Notes: generated by a model not told the origin, from the letters alone. A stretch of DNA of 64,000 nucleotides from Nocardioides solisilvae (GCF_003194625.1 NZ_QHKX01000003.1:372001-436000), one strand, 5' to 3'; shown: positions 46,239 through 58,293, counted from the stretch's first letter. Made by a program: numbers and translations.

Positions 46239-47498
46239 CTAGCGCGGCCGCTCCCCCGCGCCGTCCTGCGCCAGCGCCTCGACGGCCGCCTGGGCGAGCA
46301 CCCGCGCCGCGATCGGCACGGCTCCGTCGTCGACCCGCAGGTTGCCCTGGTGCAGGTCGTACGTCGGCCCACCGGGCGCGCGGGTGCCGAGCCGGCCCAT
46401 CGCGCCGGGCACCCGGTCGAGGTACCAGCCGAAGTCCTCGCCCCCGAGGCTCTGGCTGGTCGGCACGTGGCCGTGGCTGCCGAGCACCGACTCGACCGCG
46501 GTGCCCAGCACCCGGGTCGAGTCGGCGCCGTTGACCACGGGCGGCACGCCGCGCTGGTAGGAGACCTCGGCGGTGACGCCGTACGGCGCCACGATCTGGC
46601 TCACCAGCGTGCGCACCAGGTGCTCGGCGTCGGCCCAGGCGACGGCGTCGAGCATCCGGACCGTGCCGGCGACCTCGCCGACGCCGGGGATGACGTTGTG
46701 GGCCGACCCGGCGTGCACCCGGCCCCAGACCACGCTCGCGCCGGCCCGGGGGTCCAGGCGTCGGGAGAGGATCGCCGGCAGCTCGGTGAGCAGCTTGCCG
46801 AGGGCGAAGGTGAGGTCCTCGGTGAGGTGGGGCCGGGAGGTGTGCCCGCCCTTGCCCGCGAGCCGGACGCTGAGCGCGTCGGCGGCGCCGGTGAGCGGCC
46901 CGACCCGCAGCCCCACCCGGCCCACGTCGAGGCTCGGGTCGCAGTGCAGGCCGAAGATCTCGTCGACCTCGTCCAGCGCGCCGGTCTCGAGGAGGTGGAG
47001 CGCGCCGCCCGGCATCACCTCCTCGGCCGGCTGGAAGACCAGCCGCACCGCGCCGGGCAGCAGCCCGCGGGCGTGCACCTCGTCGAGCGCGAGCGCGGCC
47101 CCGACCAGGCCCGCGACGTGCACGTCGTGGCCGCACGCGTGGGCGACGCCCGGGACGGTGCTGCTCCACGGGTCCTTCGTGAGGTCCTCGACCGGGAGGG
47201 CGTCCAGGTCGGCGCGCAGCGCCACCCGGCGCGCCCCCTCGCCCCGCGCCCGGTCGCCCCGCGCCCCGATGTCGGCGACGACGCCGCCGCCGGCCACCCG
47301 ACGGACCTGCCAGCCGGTGCCGTCGAGCAGGCCGACGACCAGGTCGGTGGTCCGCGTCTCCGCCCAGGAGAGCTCGGGGTGGGCGTGCAGGTCCCGACGC
47401 AGCTCGACGAGCTGGTCGTGGAACTTCGCCACCACCTCGGTGACGACGGAGGCGGCGGGCCGGGCGGGTGCGGGAGGCTCGGAGGAGTCGGGAGACAT
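46239..47498 (-). CDS. M20 family amidohydrolase/metallopeptidase
   Basis: A 419-residue zinc hydrolase of the M20D group (hippurate hydrolase/N-acyl amino acid amidohydrolase). Metal-site segments are HAHPELSWAETRTT, ALRADLDALPVED, HACGHDVHVAGLVGAA and FQPAEEVMPGGALHLLETG, followed by the dimerisation domain from about residue 200 (GKGGHTSRPHLTEDL). Substrate specificity cannot be read; N-acyl amino acids or indole conjugates are typical. ATG at 47498 has a G-rich site and TACTCT nine bases upstream. It lies between meaB and the nucleoside lipoprotein on the same strand but has its own promoter. Confidence 0.88.
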   Translation of the reverse strand: MSPDSSEPPAPARPAASVVTEVVAKFHDQLVELRRDLHAHPELSWAETRTTDLVVGLLDGTGWQVRRVAGGGVVADIGARGDRARGEGARRVALRADLDALPVEDLTKDPWSSTVPGVAHACGHDVHVAGLVGAALALDEVHARGLLPGAVRLVFQPAEEVMPGGALHLLETGALDEVDEIFGLHCDPSLDVGRVGLRVGPLTGAADALSVRLAGKGGHTSRPHLTEDLTFALGKLLTELPAILSRRLDPRAGASVVWGRVHAGSAHNVIPGVGEVAGTVRMLDAVAWADAEHLVRTLVSQIVAPYGVTAEVSYQRGVPPVVNGADSTRVLGTAVESVLGSHGHVPTSQSLGGEDFGWYLDRVPGAMGRLGTRAPGGPTYDLHQGNLRVDDGAVPIAARVLAQAAVEALAQDGAGERPR

Positions 47499-47526
47499 GG
47501 TCCCCCCAGAGTAGTTGCCCGCGGGC

Positions 47527-48522
47527 TCAGGCCCCGTCGTAGGCCGCGAGGACGCGGTCGGCCGCCTCGGGCGCGGCCATCCGGCCGGCGAGCACCTCGG
47601 CCCGCACCTCCTCGCGCACCGCCGCGACCGCGGGCGAGCGGCGCAGCCGGTGCTCGAGCTCCTCGAGCACCAGGGCCCACGTGAACTCCAGCTGCTGGCC
47701 GGCCCGCTTGGCGGCCAGCCCCTCCGCGGCGAGGTGCTCGCGGTGGCCCAGCACCCGCTCCCAGACGTCGGCGACCCCGGTGCCGGTGAGCCCCGAGCAG
47801 GTCACCACCGGAGGGGCCCACTCCTTGTGGCCGCGGACGAGGCGAAGCGCCCCGGCCAGCTCGCGGGCGGCGACGCGAGCCTCGCCCTCGTGGTCCTCGT
47901 CGGCCTTGTTGACCGCGACGACGTCGGCGATCTCGAGGATGCCCTTCTTGATCCCCTGCAGCTGGTCGCCGGTGCGGGCGATCGTGAGGAAGAGGAAGGT
48001 GTCGACCATCCGGGCGACGGTGATCTCCGACTGTCCCACCCCGACGGTCTCGACGAGGACGACGTCGTGGCCGGCGGCCTCCAGCACCGTCATCGCCTGG
48101 CTGGTCGCCCGGGCGACGCCGCCCAGGGTGCCCGCCGACGGCGAGGGCCGGATGTAGGCCCGGGGGTCGACCGCGAGCCGCGCCATCCGGGTCTTGTCGC
48201 CCAGCACCGAGCCGCCGGTCCGGACGCTGGAGGGGTCGACGGCGAGCACGCCGACGCGCTTCCCCTGCCCCGTGAGGTGGGTGCCCAGCGCCTCGATGAA
48301 GGTGGACTTGCCTACCCCCGGCACCCCTGAGATGCCGACCCGGACCGCGGGCGAGCCCGTGCCGGCCTCCGGCGTGAGCTCGGCCAGCAGCTCGCGCGCG
48401 GCGGTGCGGTGGTCGGGCCGCGACGACTCGACCAGGGTGATGGCGCGCGAGACCGCGGCGCGGCGTCCTTCGCGGACGCCGGCCACGAGCCCGGCGACGT
48501 CGACCGGCCGGGCCGGGCTCAC
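47527..48522 (-). CDS. meaB: methylmalonyl-CoA mutase-associated GTPase MeaB
   Basis: A 331-residue G3E P-loop GTPase that guards adenosylcobalamin loading and repair of methylmalonyl-CoA mutase. Walker A is [19 protein letters not shown], followed by [21 protein letters not shown], the Asp/Glu switch [13 protein letters not shown], and AVNKAD for guanine recognition. GTG at 48522 overlaps the mutB stop by 4 bp (GTGA), a typical coupled mutA-mutB-meaB operon. The C-terminal helical dimer arm is present. Confidence 0.95.
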   Translation of the reverse strand: MSPARPVDVAGLVAGVREGRRAAVSRAITLVESSRPDHRTAARELLAELTPEAGTGSPAVRVGISGVPGVGKSTFIEALGTHLTGQGKRVGVLAVDPSSVRTGGSVLGDKTRMARLAVDPRAYIRPSPSAGTLGGVARATSQAMTVLEAAGHDVVLVETVGVGQSEITVARMVDTFLFLTIARTGDQLQGIKKGILEIADVVAVNKADEDHEGEARVAARELAGALRLVRGHKEWAPPVVTCSGLTGTGVADVWERVLGHREHLAAEGLAAKRAGQQLEFTWALVLEELEHRLRRSPAVAAVREEVRAEVLAGRMAAPEAADRVLAAYDGA

Positions 48523-50696
48523 TGCTGCTCGCGGAGCCTGGCCAGCAGGCCCAGCGCGCTCTCGGCGATGACGGTGCCGGGCAGGAAGACCTCGGCCGCC
48601 CCCATCTCCTTGAGCGTGGGCACGTCGTCGGGCGGGATGACCCCGCCGATCACCACCATGACGTCGGGACGGCCCAGGTCGGCCAGCGCCTGCTTGAGCG
48701 CCGGCAGCAGCGTGAGGTGGCCCGCCGCCAGCGACGAGACGCCGACGATGTGGACGTCGGCGTCGACCGCCTGCTGGGCGACCTCCTCCGGCGTGGAGAA
48801 GAGGGGCCCCACGTCGACGTCGAAGCCGAGGTCGGCGAAGGCCGTGACCACGACCTTCTGCCCGCGGTCGTGCCCGTCCTGGCCCATCTTGGCCACGAGG
48901 ATGCGCGGACGGCGCCCCTCCTCCTCCTCGAACTCGGCGGTCGCGGCGAGCACCTGCTCGACCCGGGAGTCCTCGCCGGTGGCTGCCTCTTCGCGGTACA
49001 CGCCGCTGATCGTACGGATCACGGCCTGGTGGCGGCCGTAGACCTTCTCCAGGGCGTCGGAGATCTCGCCGACGGTGGCCTTCGCCCGGGCCGCGTCCAC
49101 GGCGAGGGCGAGCAGGTTGCCGTCGAGCGAGCCGCCGCCTCCTCCTGTCGACTCAGTGCCGCGCTCGGCCGACGCGGTGAGCGCGTCGAGCGTCCGGCGG
49201 ACCTCGGCGTCGTCGCGCTCCGCCCGGAGCCGCTCCAGCTTGGCGACCTGCTGCTTGTAGACCTCGTCGTTGTCGACCTTGAGGACGTCCAGCGGGTCCT
49301 CGTCGGCGAGGCGGAAGGTGTTGACGCCGATCACCTTCTGGGCGCCGGAGTCGATCCGCGCCTGGGTGCGGGCGGCCGCCTCCTCGATCCGCATCTTGGG
49401 GATGCCCTGCTCGATCGCCTTCGCCATCCCGCCGGCGGCCTCGGCCTCCTGGATGTGGGCCCAGGCCCGCTCGGCGAGGTCGTGGGTGAGCCGCTCCACG
49501 TAGTAGGAGCCGCCCCACGGGTCGATCACCTCGGTCGTGCGCGACTCCTGCTGCAGGAGCAGCTGGGTGTTGCGCGCGATCCGCGCCGAGAAGTCGGTCG
49601 GCAGGGCGATCGCCTCGTCGAGGGCGTTGGTGTGCAGCGACTGCGTGTGGCCCTGGGTGGCGGCCATCGCCTCGATCGCGGTCCGCTGGACGTTGTTGAA
49701 GACGTCCTGGGCGGTGAGCGACCAGCCACTGGTCTGGCTGTGGGTGCGCAGCGAGAGCGACTTGGGGTTCTTCGGGTCGAACTGGCGCACCAGCCGGGCC
49801 CACAGGGCCCGGGCCGCGCGCATCTTGGCGACCTCCATGAAGAAGTTCATCCCGATCGCCCAGAAGAACGAGAGCCGGGGGGCGAAGTGGTCGATGTCCA
49901 GCCCCGCCTCCAGCCCGGCGCGGATGTACTCCACGCCGTCGGCGAGGGTGTAGGCCAGCTCGAGGTCGGCCGTCGCCCCGGCCTCCTGCATGTGGTATCC
50001 CGAGATCGAGATCGAGTTGAACCGCGGCATCCGCTGGCTGGTGAAGGCGAAGATGTCGCTGATGATCCGCATGCTCGGCTGCGGCGGGTAGATGTAGGTG
50101 TTGCGGACCATGAACTCCTTGAGGATGTCGTTCTGGATGGTCCCCGTGAGCTGCTCCGGCTTCACCCCCTGCTCCTCGGCCGCCACGATGTAGAGCGCGA
50201 GGACGGGCAGCACCGCGCCGTTCATCGTCATCGACACCGACATCTGGTCGAGCGGGATGCCGTCGAAGAGGGTCCGCGTGTCGTAGATCGAGTCGATCGC
50301 GACGCCCGCCATGCCGACGTCGCCGCGCACCCGCGGGTGGTCGGAGTCGTAGCCGCGGTGGGTGGCGAGGTCGAAGGCGACGCTGAGGCCCTTCTGCCCG
50401 GCCGCCAGGTTGCGGCGGTAGAAGGCGTTGGACTCCTCGGCGGTCGAGAACCCGGCGTACTGGCGCACGGTCCACGGCTGGGTGGTGTACATCGTCGGGT
50501 AGGGGCCGCGCAGGAACGGGCTCAGCCCGGGCCAGGTGTCGAGCGCGTCGAGGCCCTCGAGGTGCTCGGGACCGTAGACGGGCAGGACCGGCACGCCCTC
50601 GGGGCTGAGCCAGCCGTCGCCGTCGGTGCGCGGCGTCTCGGACCGCTCGCCCGTGGCTGCGAGGCCGACCTCGGCGAAGTTGCTGGGAACGGTCAT
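48519..50696 (-). CDS. mutB: methylmalonyl-CoA mutase large subunit
   Basis: The catalytic subunit isomerises (R)-methylmalonyl-CoA to succinyl-CoA with adenosylcobalamin. The 725-residue protein has the substrate barrel starting [32 protein letters not shown], the central [14 protein letters not shown] and the C-terminal B12 domain with [14 protein letters not shown] (cobalt-ligating His in DGHDRG). A glycine/serine linker ([10 protein letters not shown]) precedes the B12 domain. ATG at 50696 overlaps the mutA stop as ATGA. It connects the propionyl-CoA carboxylase at 3.7 kb to succinate dehydrogenase at 52.7 kb. Confidence 0.97.
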   Translation of the reverse strand: MTVPSNFAEVGLAATGERSETPRTDGDGWLSPEGVPVLPVYGPEHLEGLDALDTWPGLSPFLRGPYPTMYTTQPWTVRQYAGFSTAEESNAFYRRNLAAGQKGLSVAFDLATHRGYDSDHPRVRGDVGMAGVAIDSIYDTRTLFDGIPLDQMSVSMTMNGAVLPVLALYIVAAEEQGVKPEQLTGTIQNDILKEFMVRNTYIYPPQPSMRIISDIFAFTSQRMPRFNSISISGYHMQEAGATADLELAYTLADGVEYIRAGLEAGLDIDHFAPRLSFFWAIGMNFFMEVAKMRAARALWARLVRQFDPKNPKSLSLRTHSQTSGWSLTAQDVFNNVQRTAIEAMAATQGHTQSLHTNALDEAIALPTDFSARIARNTQLLLQQESRTTEVIDPWGGSYYVERLTHDLAERAWAHIQEAEAAGGMAKAIEQGIPKMRIEEAAARTQARIDSGAQKVIGVNTFRLADEDPLDVLKVDNDEVYKQQVAKLERLRAERDDAEVRRTLDALTASAERGTESTGGGGGSLDGNLLALAVDAARAKATVGEISDALEKVYGRHQAVIRTISGVYREEAATGEDSRVEQVLAATAEFEEEEGRRPRILVAKMGQDGHDRGQKVVVTAFADLGFDVDVGPLFSTPEEVAQQAVDADVHIVGVSSLAAGHLTLLPALKQALADLGRPDVMVVIGGVIPPDDVPTLKEMGAAEVFLPGTVIAESALGLLARLREQQ

Positions 50697-52477
50697 GCCA
50701 GTGCCTCCCGGATCCGGGTGAGGAACCCGAGCGCATCCACGCCCATCGCGGCGGAGTCGTCCACCGAGTCCTCGGAGATGTTGGTGCGCTCGCCGGGCTT
50801 GCCGGCGAGGACGACGTACGACGCCCCGGCGTCGCGCAGGGCGGCCACCAGGTCGGCGCCCCACTCGGCGTACGCCGCGTCGGTGCCGGCGAGGCAGACG
50901 ACCGGCTGGCCGGCGTAGGCGGCGAGGACCTGCTCGACCCCGTCGGTCGGGCCGGCGGCCTCGACCGCGACCCCGCCCGCGGCGAGCAGGTTGGCCGCGA
51001 AGGTGGCGCGCGCGGTGTGCGCCGCGATCGGGCCCATGGTGGCGAGGAAGACGGGCGTGGCGGCCGGCTCCTCGCGCAGCGCCTCGAAGGCCCAGCCGTA
51101 GGAGCGCACGCGGGGCCGCCGGGAGGGCTCCCGCACCGGCAGCGTCTCGGCCAGGTGGGGGAACTCCGAGAGACCGGTGATCGGCCGGGAGCGGTCGGCG
51201 ACCTGCGCGTCCCGCTCGGCGGCCGTGGCGACGACGCGGTCGGCGACGCCCTGCCGGGCCTCCTGCGCGGCCGCCCCGCCCGCGGACTCGATCCGGCCCA
51301 GCTCGGCCCAGCCGGCGACCGCGAGGTCGTCGGTGAGCCGCTCCACGGCGTAGGAGCCGCCGGCCGGGTCGGCGACGACCGCGAGGTGGGACTCCTCGAT
51401 CAGGAGCGACGAGGTGTTGCGGGCGATCCGCCGACCGAAGCCGTCGGGGGTGCCGAGGGGTTCGTCGAACGGCACCACGGTGACCACGTCGGCGCCGCCG
51501 ACCCCCGCGGCGAACGCCGCCACGGTGGTGCGCAGCATGTTCACCCAGGGGTCGAACCGGGTCATCATCGGCCGGCTGGTGACGACGTGCTGGCGCTGCG
51601 GGACACCCGCAGAGCCCGACGCCTCGAGGACGCGGGCCCAGAGCCGGCGCGCGGCTCGCAGCTTGGCGATGGTCGGGAACTGCTCGTCGGTCGCGGCGTA
51701 GCGGAACTCGATGACCTTGGCCGCCTCGTCGACCGGCATCCCGGCCTCGGTGAGCAGGCGGAGGTAGTGGACGCCGACCGCGATCGTCCACCCGAGCTCC
51801 TGGGCGTCGCTCGCCCCCTTGTCGTGCAGGGCGGTGCCGTCGACCACGAGGCCGAGCACGCCGAGCTGCCAGGCGCGCCGGGCCAGCGGGACCAGCTCGG
51901 ACCACGGGTCGCCCGTGTCGTCGGCGTCCGCCCCGAAGACCTCGAGGGTCTGCGGGTCGAAGGAGAGGTTGGCACCGGCGGCGACGGGGCCGTCGTACGC
52001 CTCGAGCACGTCGGCCAGCGCGGCGGCCTGCGCGGCGGTGGGCCGCTCGAGCGCGACCGGGGCCAGGTCGAGCAGGACCCCGCGGAGCACGGCCTCGAGG
52101 TCGACCGGCGTGCCGCCCTCGCCCGGCTCGAGCTGGAGCAGCAGCGAGGTGGCGCCGTTCTCGAGGTCGACCAGGGCGGCCTCGTTGAGCGCCGCCGCGT
52201 CGGCGCCGGCCAGCGGGGTGCGCACGTCCCAGGCGCCGGCGCGGGCCGGACGGCCCGCGGTGGTGAGGCCCTCGAGGGAGGCAGGGGTGCCGATGGGGGC
52301 GACCGCGATGCCGTCGAGCGTGGTCCGGGCGAGCCTCTGCCAGACCAGGTCGTCGGGGTCGTCGTCGCGCAGCCGCCGGGACTTGCGGAGCACGGCGGCG
52401 GTCGCGCGCTCCCAGTCCGCGGCCGTGGCGGCGTCCTCCTCCGAGGCCAGCGCCAGCCGGTCGTCAGGTGCAGTCAT
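50693..52477 (-). CDS. mutA: methylmalonyl-CoA mutase small subunit
   Basis: A 594-residue partner of MutB. It keeps the barrel fold ([72 protein letters not shown]) and a C-terminal B12-like domain ([18 protein letters not shown]) without the cobalt-binding DxHxxG, as expected for the non-catalytic subunit. ATG at 52477 is preceded by TATCCT with a seven-base spacer, so the operon mRNA is probably leaderless. It is divergent from the succinate dehydrogenase operon. No B12 riboswitch-like leader fits into the short upstream region. Confidence 0.95.
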   Translation of the reverse strand: MTAPDDRLALASEEDAATAADWERATAAVLRKSRRLRDDDPDDLVWQRLARTTLDGIAVAPIGTPASLEGLTTAGRPARAGAWDVRTPLAGADAAALNEAALVDLENGATSLLLQLEPGEGGTPVDLEAVLRGVLLDLAPVALERPTAAQAAALADVLEAYDGPVAAGANLSFDPQTLEVFGADADDTGDPWSELVPLARRAWQLGVLGLVVDGTALHDKGASDAQELGWTIAVGVHYLRLLTEAGMPVDEAAKVIEFRYAATDEQFPTIAKLRAARRLWARVLEASGSAGVPQRQHVVTSRPMMTRFDPWVNMLRTTVAAFAAGVGGADVVTVVPFDEPLGTPDGFGRRIARNTSSLLIEESHLAVVADPAGGSYAVERLTDDLAVAGWAELGRIESAGGAAAQEARQGVADRVVATAAERDAQVADRSRPITGLSEFPHLAETLPVREPSRRPRVRSYGWAFEALREEPAATPVFLATMGPIAAHTARATFAANLLAAGGVAVEAAGPTDGVEQVLAAYAGQPVVCLAGTDAAYAEWGADLVAALRDAGASYVVLAGKPGERTNISEDSVDDSAAMGVDALGFLTRIREALA

Positions 52478-52484
52478 GCTGCGC

Positions 52485-52490
52485 AGGATA
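52485..52490 (-). promoter_or_regulatory. -10 hexamer for mutA-mutB-meaB (leaderless type)
   Basis: TATCCT on the minus strand is followed by seven bases and the ATG at 52477. The same hexamer and spacing occur before the MaoC gene. Confidence 0.55.
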
Positions 52491-52550
52491 GGCGGAGCCC
52501 CCGACACCACCGACGCGTGGCCGCATGCCAGACCCGCTCGCCGGTCCGGT

Positions 52551-52568
52551 CCCCCGGACTCTCGGGGG
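52551..52568. repeat. small hairpin in the mutA/sdhC divergent region
   Basis: CCCCCG (52551-52556) and CGGGGG (52563-52568) flank a 6-base loop in the 224-bp divergent region. Its role is unknown. Confidence 0.4.
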
Positions 52569-52591
52569 CCCCTCCCGGGCGCCACCCGGAC

Positions 52592-52618
52592 GTCACCCGC
52601 GTGTCACGTCGGGGTGAC
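52592..52618. promoter_or_regulatory. GTCACCC inverted repeat upstream of sdhC
   Basis: GTCACCC (52592-52598) and GGGTGAC (52612-52618) are perfect inverted repeats, with another GTCAC at 52603-52607 between them. The cluster lies 84-110 bp before sdhC and 115-141 bp before mutA, so it could control either divergent operon. The binding factor is unknown. Confidence 0.4.
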
Positions 52619-52687
52619 CCGCCGGTAACCGGACCTTTCTCACATCCGCACCGCGTACCCGCGGTCCTCAGGCGGCTCACGGCGCGG

Positions 52688-52693
52688 TACCTT
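52688..52693 (+). promoter_or_regulatory. -10 hexamer for sdhC
   Basis: TACCTT is followed by eight bases and GTG at 52702, so the sdh mRNA probably starts at or next to the start codon. Confidence 0.45.
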
Positions 52694-52701
52694 GTCGTCT
52701 T

Positions 52702-53421
52702 GTGGCAACCCATACTCCTACGCGGACCCTGGTCAAGGGATCACGCTCCACGCGCTCGACGGTCGCCCTGAAGATCACGATGGCCGTGAGCGGCCTCGTC
52801 TTCCTCGGCTACCTGGTCCTCCACATGTACGGCAACCTCAAGGTGTTCGCCGGGCACGACTCGTTCAACGAGTACGCCCACCACCTGCGGGTCTTCGGGG
52901 AGCCGATGCTCCCCGAGAACGGGCTGCTGTGGATCGTGCGCGTCCTGCTGATCGTCGCCCTGGTCACGCACGTCTACGCGGCCGTCGTGCTCACGGCGCG
53001 GGCCCGCAACGCCCGCACCAGCAAGTACGTCGTGAAGAAGAACCTCGCCTCCTCGCTCTCCTCGCGGACGATGCGCTGGGGCGGCCTCACGATCCTGGTC
53101 TTCGCGATCTGGCACCTGCTCCACTTCACCGTGGGCAAGGTCAACCCGAACCCCGACGGCACCGGCACCGCCGACCCGTACAACCTGCTGGTCGAGTCGT
53201 TCGAGCTCTGGTGGATGTCGATCATCTACCTGCTCGCGATGTTCGCCCTCGGGATGCACCTGCACCACGGCACGTGGAGCGCCATGCAGACCCTCGGCCT
53301 CACCGGCACGGCCCGCGCCCGGGCCCGCGCCAAGACGGCCGGCTGGGTCGTGGCGATCGTCATCGCCGGCGGCTTCGCGCTCGTCCCGCTCTCCGTGCTC
53401 ACCGGCATCGTCTCGAAGTAA
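52702..53421 (+). CDS. sdhC: succinate dehydrogenase cytochrome b subunit
   Basis: A 239-residue membrane anchor with five helices, the single-anchor di-haem type found in Gram-positive bacteria. Candidate haem ligands are histidines in [41 protein letters not shown] and [12 protein letters not shown]. It passes electrons from succinate to menaquinone. GTG at 52702 fits the nearby -10. It is followed 14 bp later by sdhA. Confidence 0.93.
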   Translation: MATHTPTRTLVKGSRSTRSTVALKITMAVSGLVFLGYLVLHMYGNLKVFAGHDSFNEYAHHLRVFGEPMLPENGLLWIVRVLLIVALVTHVYAAVVLTARARNARTSKYVVKKNLASSLSSRTMRWGGLTILVFAIWHLLHFTVGKVNPNPDGTGTADPYNLLVESFELWWMSIIYLLAMFALGMHLHHGTWSAMQTLGLTGTARARARAKTAGWVVAIVIAGGFALVPLSVLTGIVSK

Positions 53422-53435
53422 GGACCACTCACCCC

Positions 53436-55478
53436 ATGGCTTTCCTGGACGGAACCACCCAAGTCACCAAGCCTCCGGTGCAGGTCTCCGACGACGCCCG
53501 CGGCTACTACACGCTCGGCGAGCCGCTCGTCGACCCGGTCGCCCCCACCGGCCCGATCAAGGACCGCTGGACCAACCGCAAGTTCGAGAACCGCCTGGTC
53601 AACCCGGCCAACCGGCGCAAGATGAGCATCATCATCGTCGGCACCGGCCTGGCCGGCGGCGCGGCCGCCGCCACCCTGGGCGAGGCCGGGTACCACGTGA
53701 AGTCCTTCTGCTACCAGGACTCCCCGCGCCGGGCCCACTCGATCGCGGCGCAGGGCGGCATCAACGCGGCGAAGAACTACAAGGAGGACGGCGACTCCAC
53801 GCACCGCCTCTTCTACGACACGGTCAAGGGCGGCGACTACCGCGCGCGGGAGTCCAACGTCTACCGGCTGGCCGAGGTCAGCGCCAACATCATCGACCAG
53901 TGCGTCGCACAGGGCGTCCCCTTCGCCCGCGAGTACGGCGGCCTGCTCGACAACCGCTCCTTCGGCGGCGTGCAGGTCTCCCGCACGTTCTACGCCCGCG
54001 GCCAGACCGGCCAGCAGCTGCTGATCGGCGCCTACCAGGCGATGGAGCGGCAGGTCGCGGCCGGCACGGTGGAGCAGTTCACCCGCCACGAGATGCTGGA
54101 GCTCGTCCTCGTCGACGGCAAGGCCCGCGGCATCGTGGCGCGCGACCTGGTCACCGGCAAGGTCGAGACGCACCTCGCCGACGCCGTCGTCCTCGCCTCC
54201 GGCGGCTACGGCAACGTCTTCTTCCTCTCCACCAACGCGATGGGGTCCAACGTCACGGCGACGTGGCGCGCGCACCGCAAGGGCGCCTACATGGCCAACC
54301 CCTGCTACACGCAGATCCACCCCACCTGCATCCCGGTCTCCGGCGACCACCAGTCGAAGCTGACCCTGATGTCGGAGTCGCTGCGCAACGACGGCCGGAT
54401 CTGGGTGCCCAAGAAGGTCGAGGACTGCGACAAGGACCCGCGGGACATCCCCGAGGAGGACCGCGACTACTACCTGGAGCGGATCTACCCGGCGTTCGGC
54501 AACCTGGTCCCCCGCGACATCGCCTCCCGGGCCGCGAAGTACATGTGCGACGAGGGCCGCGGCGTCGGCCCCGCCGTCAAGGAGGTCGACAAGGACGGCA
54601 ACGAGGTCATGGTGCGCCGCGGCGTCTACCTCGACTTCGCCGACGCGATCGGCCGCCTGGGCGAGGACGCCGTCCGGGAGAAGTACGACAACCTCTTCGA
54701 CATGTACGAGCGGATCACGGGCGAGAACCCCTACCAGGTGCCGATGCGCATCTACCCGGCCGTGCACTACGTGATGGGCGGCCTGTGGGTGGACTACCAC
54801 CTGCAGTCCAACATCCCGGGTCTCTTCGTGGCCGGCGAGGCGAACTTCTCCGACCACGGCGCCAACCGCCTCGGCGCCTCGGCGCTGATGCAGGGCCTCG
54901 CGGACGGCTACTTCGTCCTGCCCAACACCATCCGCGACTACCTCGCGGACGCGCCCTTCGAGAAGATCGACGACTCCCACCCCGAGGTCCAGGCCGCCCG
55001 CCAGGACGTCGAGGGCCGGATCGCGAAGTTCCTCTCGATCAACGGCACCCGCAGCGCCGACAGCTACCACAAGGCCCTCGGCAACATCATGTGGGAGTAC
55101 TGCGGCATGGAGCGGACCGAGGCCGGCCTGCGCAAGGCGATCGACATGATCCGCGAGCTCAAGGCCGACTTCTGGACCAACCTCAAGGTCCTCGGCACGG
55201 CCGACAGCCTCAACCAGAGCCTCGAGAAGGCCGGTCGGGTGGCCGACTTCATCGAGCTCGGCGAGCTGATGTGCATCGACGCCCTCAACCGGCGCGAGTC
55301 CTGCGGCGGCCACTTCCGCGCGGAGTCCCAGACCGAGGACGGCGAGGCGCTCCGCCAGGACGAGGAGTTCGCCTACGTCGCGGCCTGGGAGTGGGGCGGC
55401 GAGGGCGGTCAGCCGGTCCTGCACAAGGAAGACCTGATCTACACGGCCATCGAGATGAAGCAGCGGAGCTACAAGTGA
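53436..55478 (+). CDS. sdhA: succinate dehydrogenase flavoprotein subunit
   Basis: A 680-residue flavoprotein that oxidises succinate to fumarate. The FAD fold is [20 protein letters not shown] and the covalent-FAD histidine is in [18 protein letters not shown]. Active-site segments are [15 protein letters not shown], the arginine in [18 protein letters not shown] [20 protein letters not shown], and [12 protein letters not shown]. The AQGGINAA form and single cytochrome subunit mark the Bacillus/actinobacterial menaquinone-linked class. The stop overlaps sdhB as GTGA. Confidence 0.96.
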   Translation: MAFLDGTTQVTKPPVQVSDDARGYYTLGEPLVDPVAPTGPIKDRWTNRKFENRLVNPANRRKMSIIIVGTGLAGGAAAATLGEAGYHVKSFCYQDSPRRAHSIAAQGGINAAKNYKEDGDSTHRLFYDTVKGGDYRARESNVYRLAEVSANIIDQCVAQGVPFAREYGGLLDNRSFGGVQVSRTFYARGQTGQQLLIGAYQAMERQVAAGTVEQFTRHEMLELVLVDGKARGIVARDLVTGKVETHLADAVVLASGGYGNVFFLSTNAMGSNVTATWRAHRKGAYMANPCYTQIHPTCIPVSGDHQSKLTLMSESLRNDGRIWVPKKVEDCDKDPRDIPEEDRDYYLERIYPAFGNLVPRDIASRAAKYMCDEGRGVGPAVKEVDKDGNEVMVRRGVYLDFADAIGRLGEDAVREKYDNLFDMYERITGENPYQVPMRIYPAVHYVMGGLWVDYHLQSNIPGLFVAGEANFSDHGANRLGASALMQGLADGYFVLPNTIRDYLADAPFEKIDDSHPEVQAARQDVEGRIAKFLSINGTRSADSYHKALGNIMWEYCGMERTEAGLRKAIDMIRELKADFWTNLKVLGTADSLNQSLEKAGRVADFIELGELMCIDALNRRESCGGHFRAESQTEDGEALRQDEEFAYVAAWEWGGEGGQPVLHKEDLIYTAIEMKQRSYK

Positions 55479-56224
55479 GCATGAACCTGACCCTGAAGAT
55501 CTGGCGCCAGCCGGACACCTCCGCGCCGGGTGCCATGCACACCTACCAGGTCGAGGGCATCTCCCCCGACATGAGCTTCCTCGAGATGCTCGACACCCTC
55601 AACGAGCAGCTGAACGAGAAGGGCGAGGAGCCCGTCGCGTTCGACTCCGACTGCCGCGAGGGCATCTGCGGGATGTGCGGGATGATGATCAACGGCCAGG
55701 CCCACGGCCCCGAGGTCACCACCACCTGCCAGCTGCACATGCGCTCCTTCAAGGACGGCGACACGATCACGGTCGAGCCGTGGCGGGCCGACGCCTTCCC
55801 GGTGGTCAAGGACCTCGTCGTCGACCGCGGCGCCTTCGACCGGATCATCCAGTCCGGCGGCTTCATCTCCGCCAACACCGGCTCGGCCCCCGAGGCCAAC
55901 TCGGTGCCGGCCCCCCGCGACAAGGCGATGCGCGCGTTCAACGTGGCCACGTGCATCGGCTGCGGTGCCTGCGTGGCGGCCTGCCCCAACGGCTCCGCGT
56001 CGCTCTTCGTGGGCGCCAAGATCACCCACCTCGGCGAGCTCCCCCAGGGCCAGCCGGAGCGGGACAGCCGGGTCGTCGGCATGGTCGGCCAGCACGACCA
56101 CGAGGGCTTCGGGGGGTGCACCAACATCGGCGAGTGCACCGCGGCCTGCCCGAAGGAGATCCCGCTCGACGTGATCTCCCAGCTCAACAAGGACCTGCGC
56201 ACGGCCATGAAGCACGGCCACTGA
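55475..56224 (+). CDS. sdhB: succinate dehydrogenase iron-sulfur subunit
   Basis: A 249-residue subunit carrying three clusters: [2Fe-2S] in [16 protein letters not shown] with a further Cys in TTTCQLHMR, [4Fe-4S] in [15 protein letters not shown] and [3Fe-4S] in [19 protein letters not shown]. Electrons pass from FAD to haem through these. GTG at 55475 overlaps the sdhA stop by 4 bp; an ATG two codons later is an alternative. It is the last gene of the operon and is followed by a strong terminator. Confidence 0.96.
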   Translation: MSMNLTLKIWRQPDTSAPGAMHTYQVEGISPDMSFLEMLDTLNEQLNEKGEEPVAFDSDCREGICGMCGMMINGQAHGPEVTTTCQLHMRSFKDGDTITVEPWRADAFPVVKDLVVDRGAFDRIIQSGGFISANTGSAPEANSVPAPRDKAMRAFNVATCIGCGACVAACPNGSASLFVGAKITHLGELPQGQPERDSRVVGMVGQHDHEGFGGCTNIGECTAACPKEIPLDVISQLNKDLRTAMKHGH

Positions 56225-56283
56225 CGCACTCCGCCACTCGTCGCGGAACCCCGGTCGCCTCGCGGCCGGGGTTCCGTGCGTCA
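56222..56283. terminator. bidirectional terminator between sdhB and the 2H-phosphoesterase gene
   Basis: CGGAACCCCGG (56244-56254) and CCGGGGTTCCG (56266-56276) make an 11-bp stem with an 11-base loop. An outer pair, TGACGCA (56222-56228) and TGCGTCA (56277-56283), contains both convergent stop codons, so the full structure spans the two gene ends. Confidence 0.85.
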
Positions 56284-56796
56284 GGGCTGGAGCGGGAACG
56301 CCCGCGTGGGGACCCAGCCGTCCGCCTCGGAGTGGCGGTACAGGTGGAACTCCGCGGCGCTGAAGCGGCACTCGAAGTCGGCCAGCTCGTCGAAGGCTCG
56401 GTCCAGCCGGTCGTCCGCCAGGTCGTGGGCCACGGTGACGTGCGGGTGGTAGGGGAAGGTCAGGTCCACCGCGAGCGGGCCGGTACGGACGTCCTCGGCC
56501 AGCCGCTCGCACTGGGAGATCCCGACCGCGACGGTCACGAAGACCACGGGCGAGACGGGTCGGAACGTGCCGGTCCCGCGCAGGTGGATCTCGAAGCCGG
56601 CGTGCCGCTGCGCCACCTCGCCGAGGTGCTGCTCGACCCGCTCGAGGTCCCCCTCCCCCGCCAGCGTCGTCGGCGGGACGAGGGTGATGTGGGTGGGGAT
56701 GAGCGCGGCGGAGTCGTCGCCGAGCGCCGTCCGGTAGTCCTGCAGGCGGGTGCCCCAGGGCTCCGGTATGGCGATCGCGACCCCGATGGTCTGCAC
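56281..56796 (-). CDS. 2'-5' RNA ligase/2H phosphoesterase family protein
   Basis: A 171-residue protein with the two HxT/S motifs that define 2H phosphoesterases: IPTHITLVPP near residue 36 and YHPHVTVAHDL near residue 118. The opening TIGVAIAIPEPW matches the family's first strand. Such enzymes act on 2',5' or cyclic phosphodiester bonds of RNA or nucleotides; the cellular substrate is unknown. GTG at 56796 lies 11 bp after the trpS stop, so it is probably co-transcribed with trpS. Confidence 0.85.
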   Translation of the reverse strand: MQTIGVAIAIPEPWGTRLQDYRTALGDDSAALIPTHITLVPPTTLAGEGDLERVEQHLGEVAQRHAGFEIHLRGTGTFRPVSPVVFVTVAVGISQCERLAEDVRTGPLAVDLTFPYHPHVTVAHDLADDRLDRAFDELADFECRFSAAEFHLYRHSEADGWVPTRAFPLQP

Positions 56797-56807
56797 GGCG
56801 TCCCGAC

Positions 56808-57926
<1,119 letters not shown>

Positions 57927-57927
57927 C

Positions 57928-57933
57928 TATGCT
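57928..57933 (+). promoter_or_regulatory. -10 hexamer for the 57940 gene (leaderless type)
   Basis: TATGCT is followed by six bases and GTG at 57940, the same hexamer and spacing as deoC. Confidence 0.5.
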
Positions 57934-57939
57934 GCCCGC

Positions 57940-58293
57940 GTGGGACGACGCGCTGCCTTCACCTCCTCCGCCTCCTGGACCGTAGCCGTCCTGGTCGTGG
58001 TCGACGTCGCCGTGGTGTTCGTGCTGCTCTCCGCCGGGGGCGCCACCGACCGCGCCGCGACGGCCCTGCGCGACGTCCCCTACGCCTGCGCCAACGAGGC
58101 GGCGGACTCCCTCCCCGAGGCGGCGCGGGTGCGGTGGCCGGTGGGCGAACCGGTCCACGTCGCTCCCGGCACCTTCGACGTCGACGCGACGCTCGAGGAC
58201 GGCGAGTCGCTGCGCGTGCGCTGTCGGGTCCGCGACCGCTCCACCGACACCGAGGCCCGGTTCGACCTCGTCGAGGCCCGGGTGCTGCGGTGA
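57940..58293 (+). CDS. hypothetical membrane-anchored protein
   Basis: A 117-residue unrecognised protein with one N-terminal membrane helix (about residues 9-31) and an extracytoplasmic domain of about 85 residues with two cysteines (VPYACANEA and LRVRCRVRD). The domain has alternating hydrophobic residues consistent with beta structure. It overlaps the next gene by 4 bp (GTGA), so the two are co-translated. Nothing else suggests a function. Confidence 0.65.
   Translation: MGRRAAFTSSASWTVAVLVVVDVAVVFVLLSAGGATDRAATALRDVPYACANEAADSLPEAARVRWPVGEPVHVAPGTFDVDATLEDGESLRVRCRVRDRSTDTEARFDLVEARVLR

Noticed and set aside
52478..52701. A cobalamin riboswitch before the mutase operon
   Set aside because: The mutA -10 lies seven bases before its ATG, leaving no leader, and no B12-box-like sequence was recognised.
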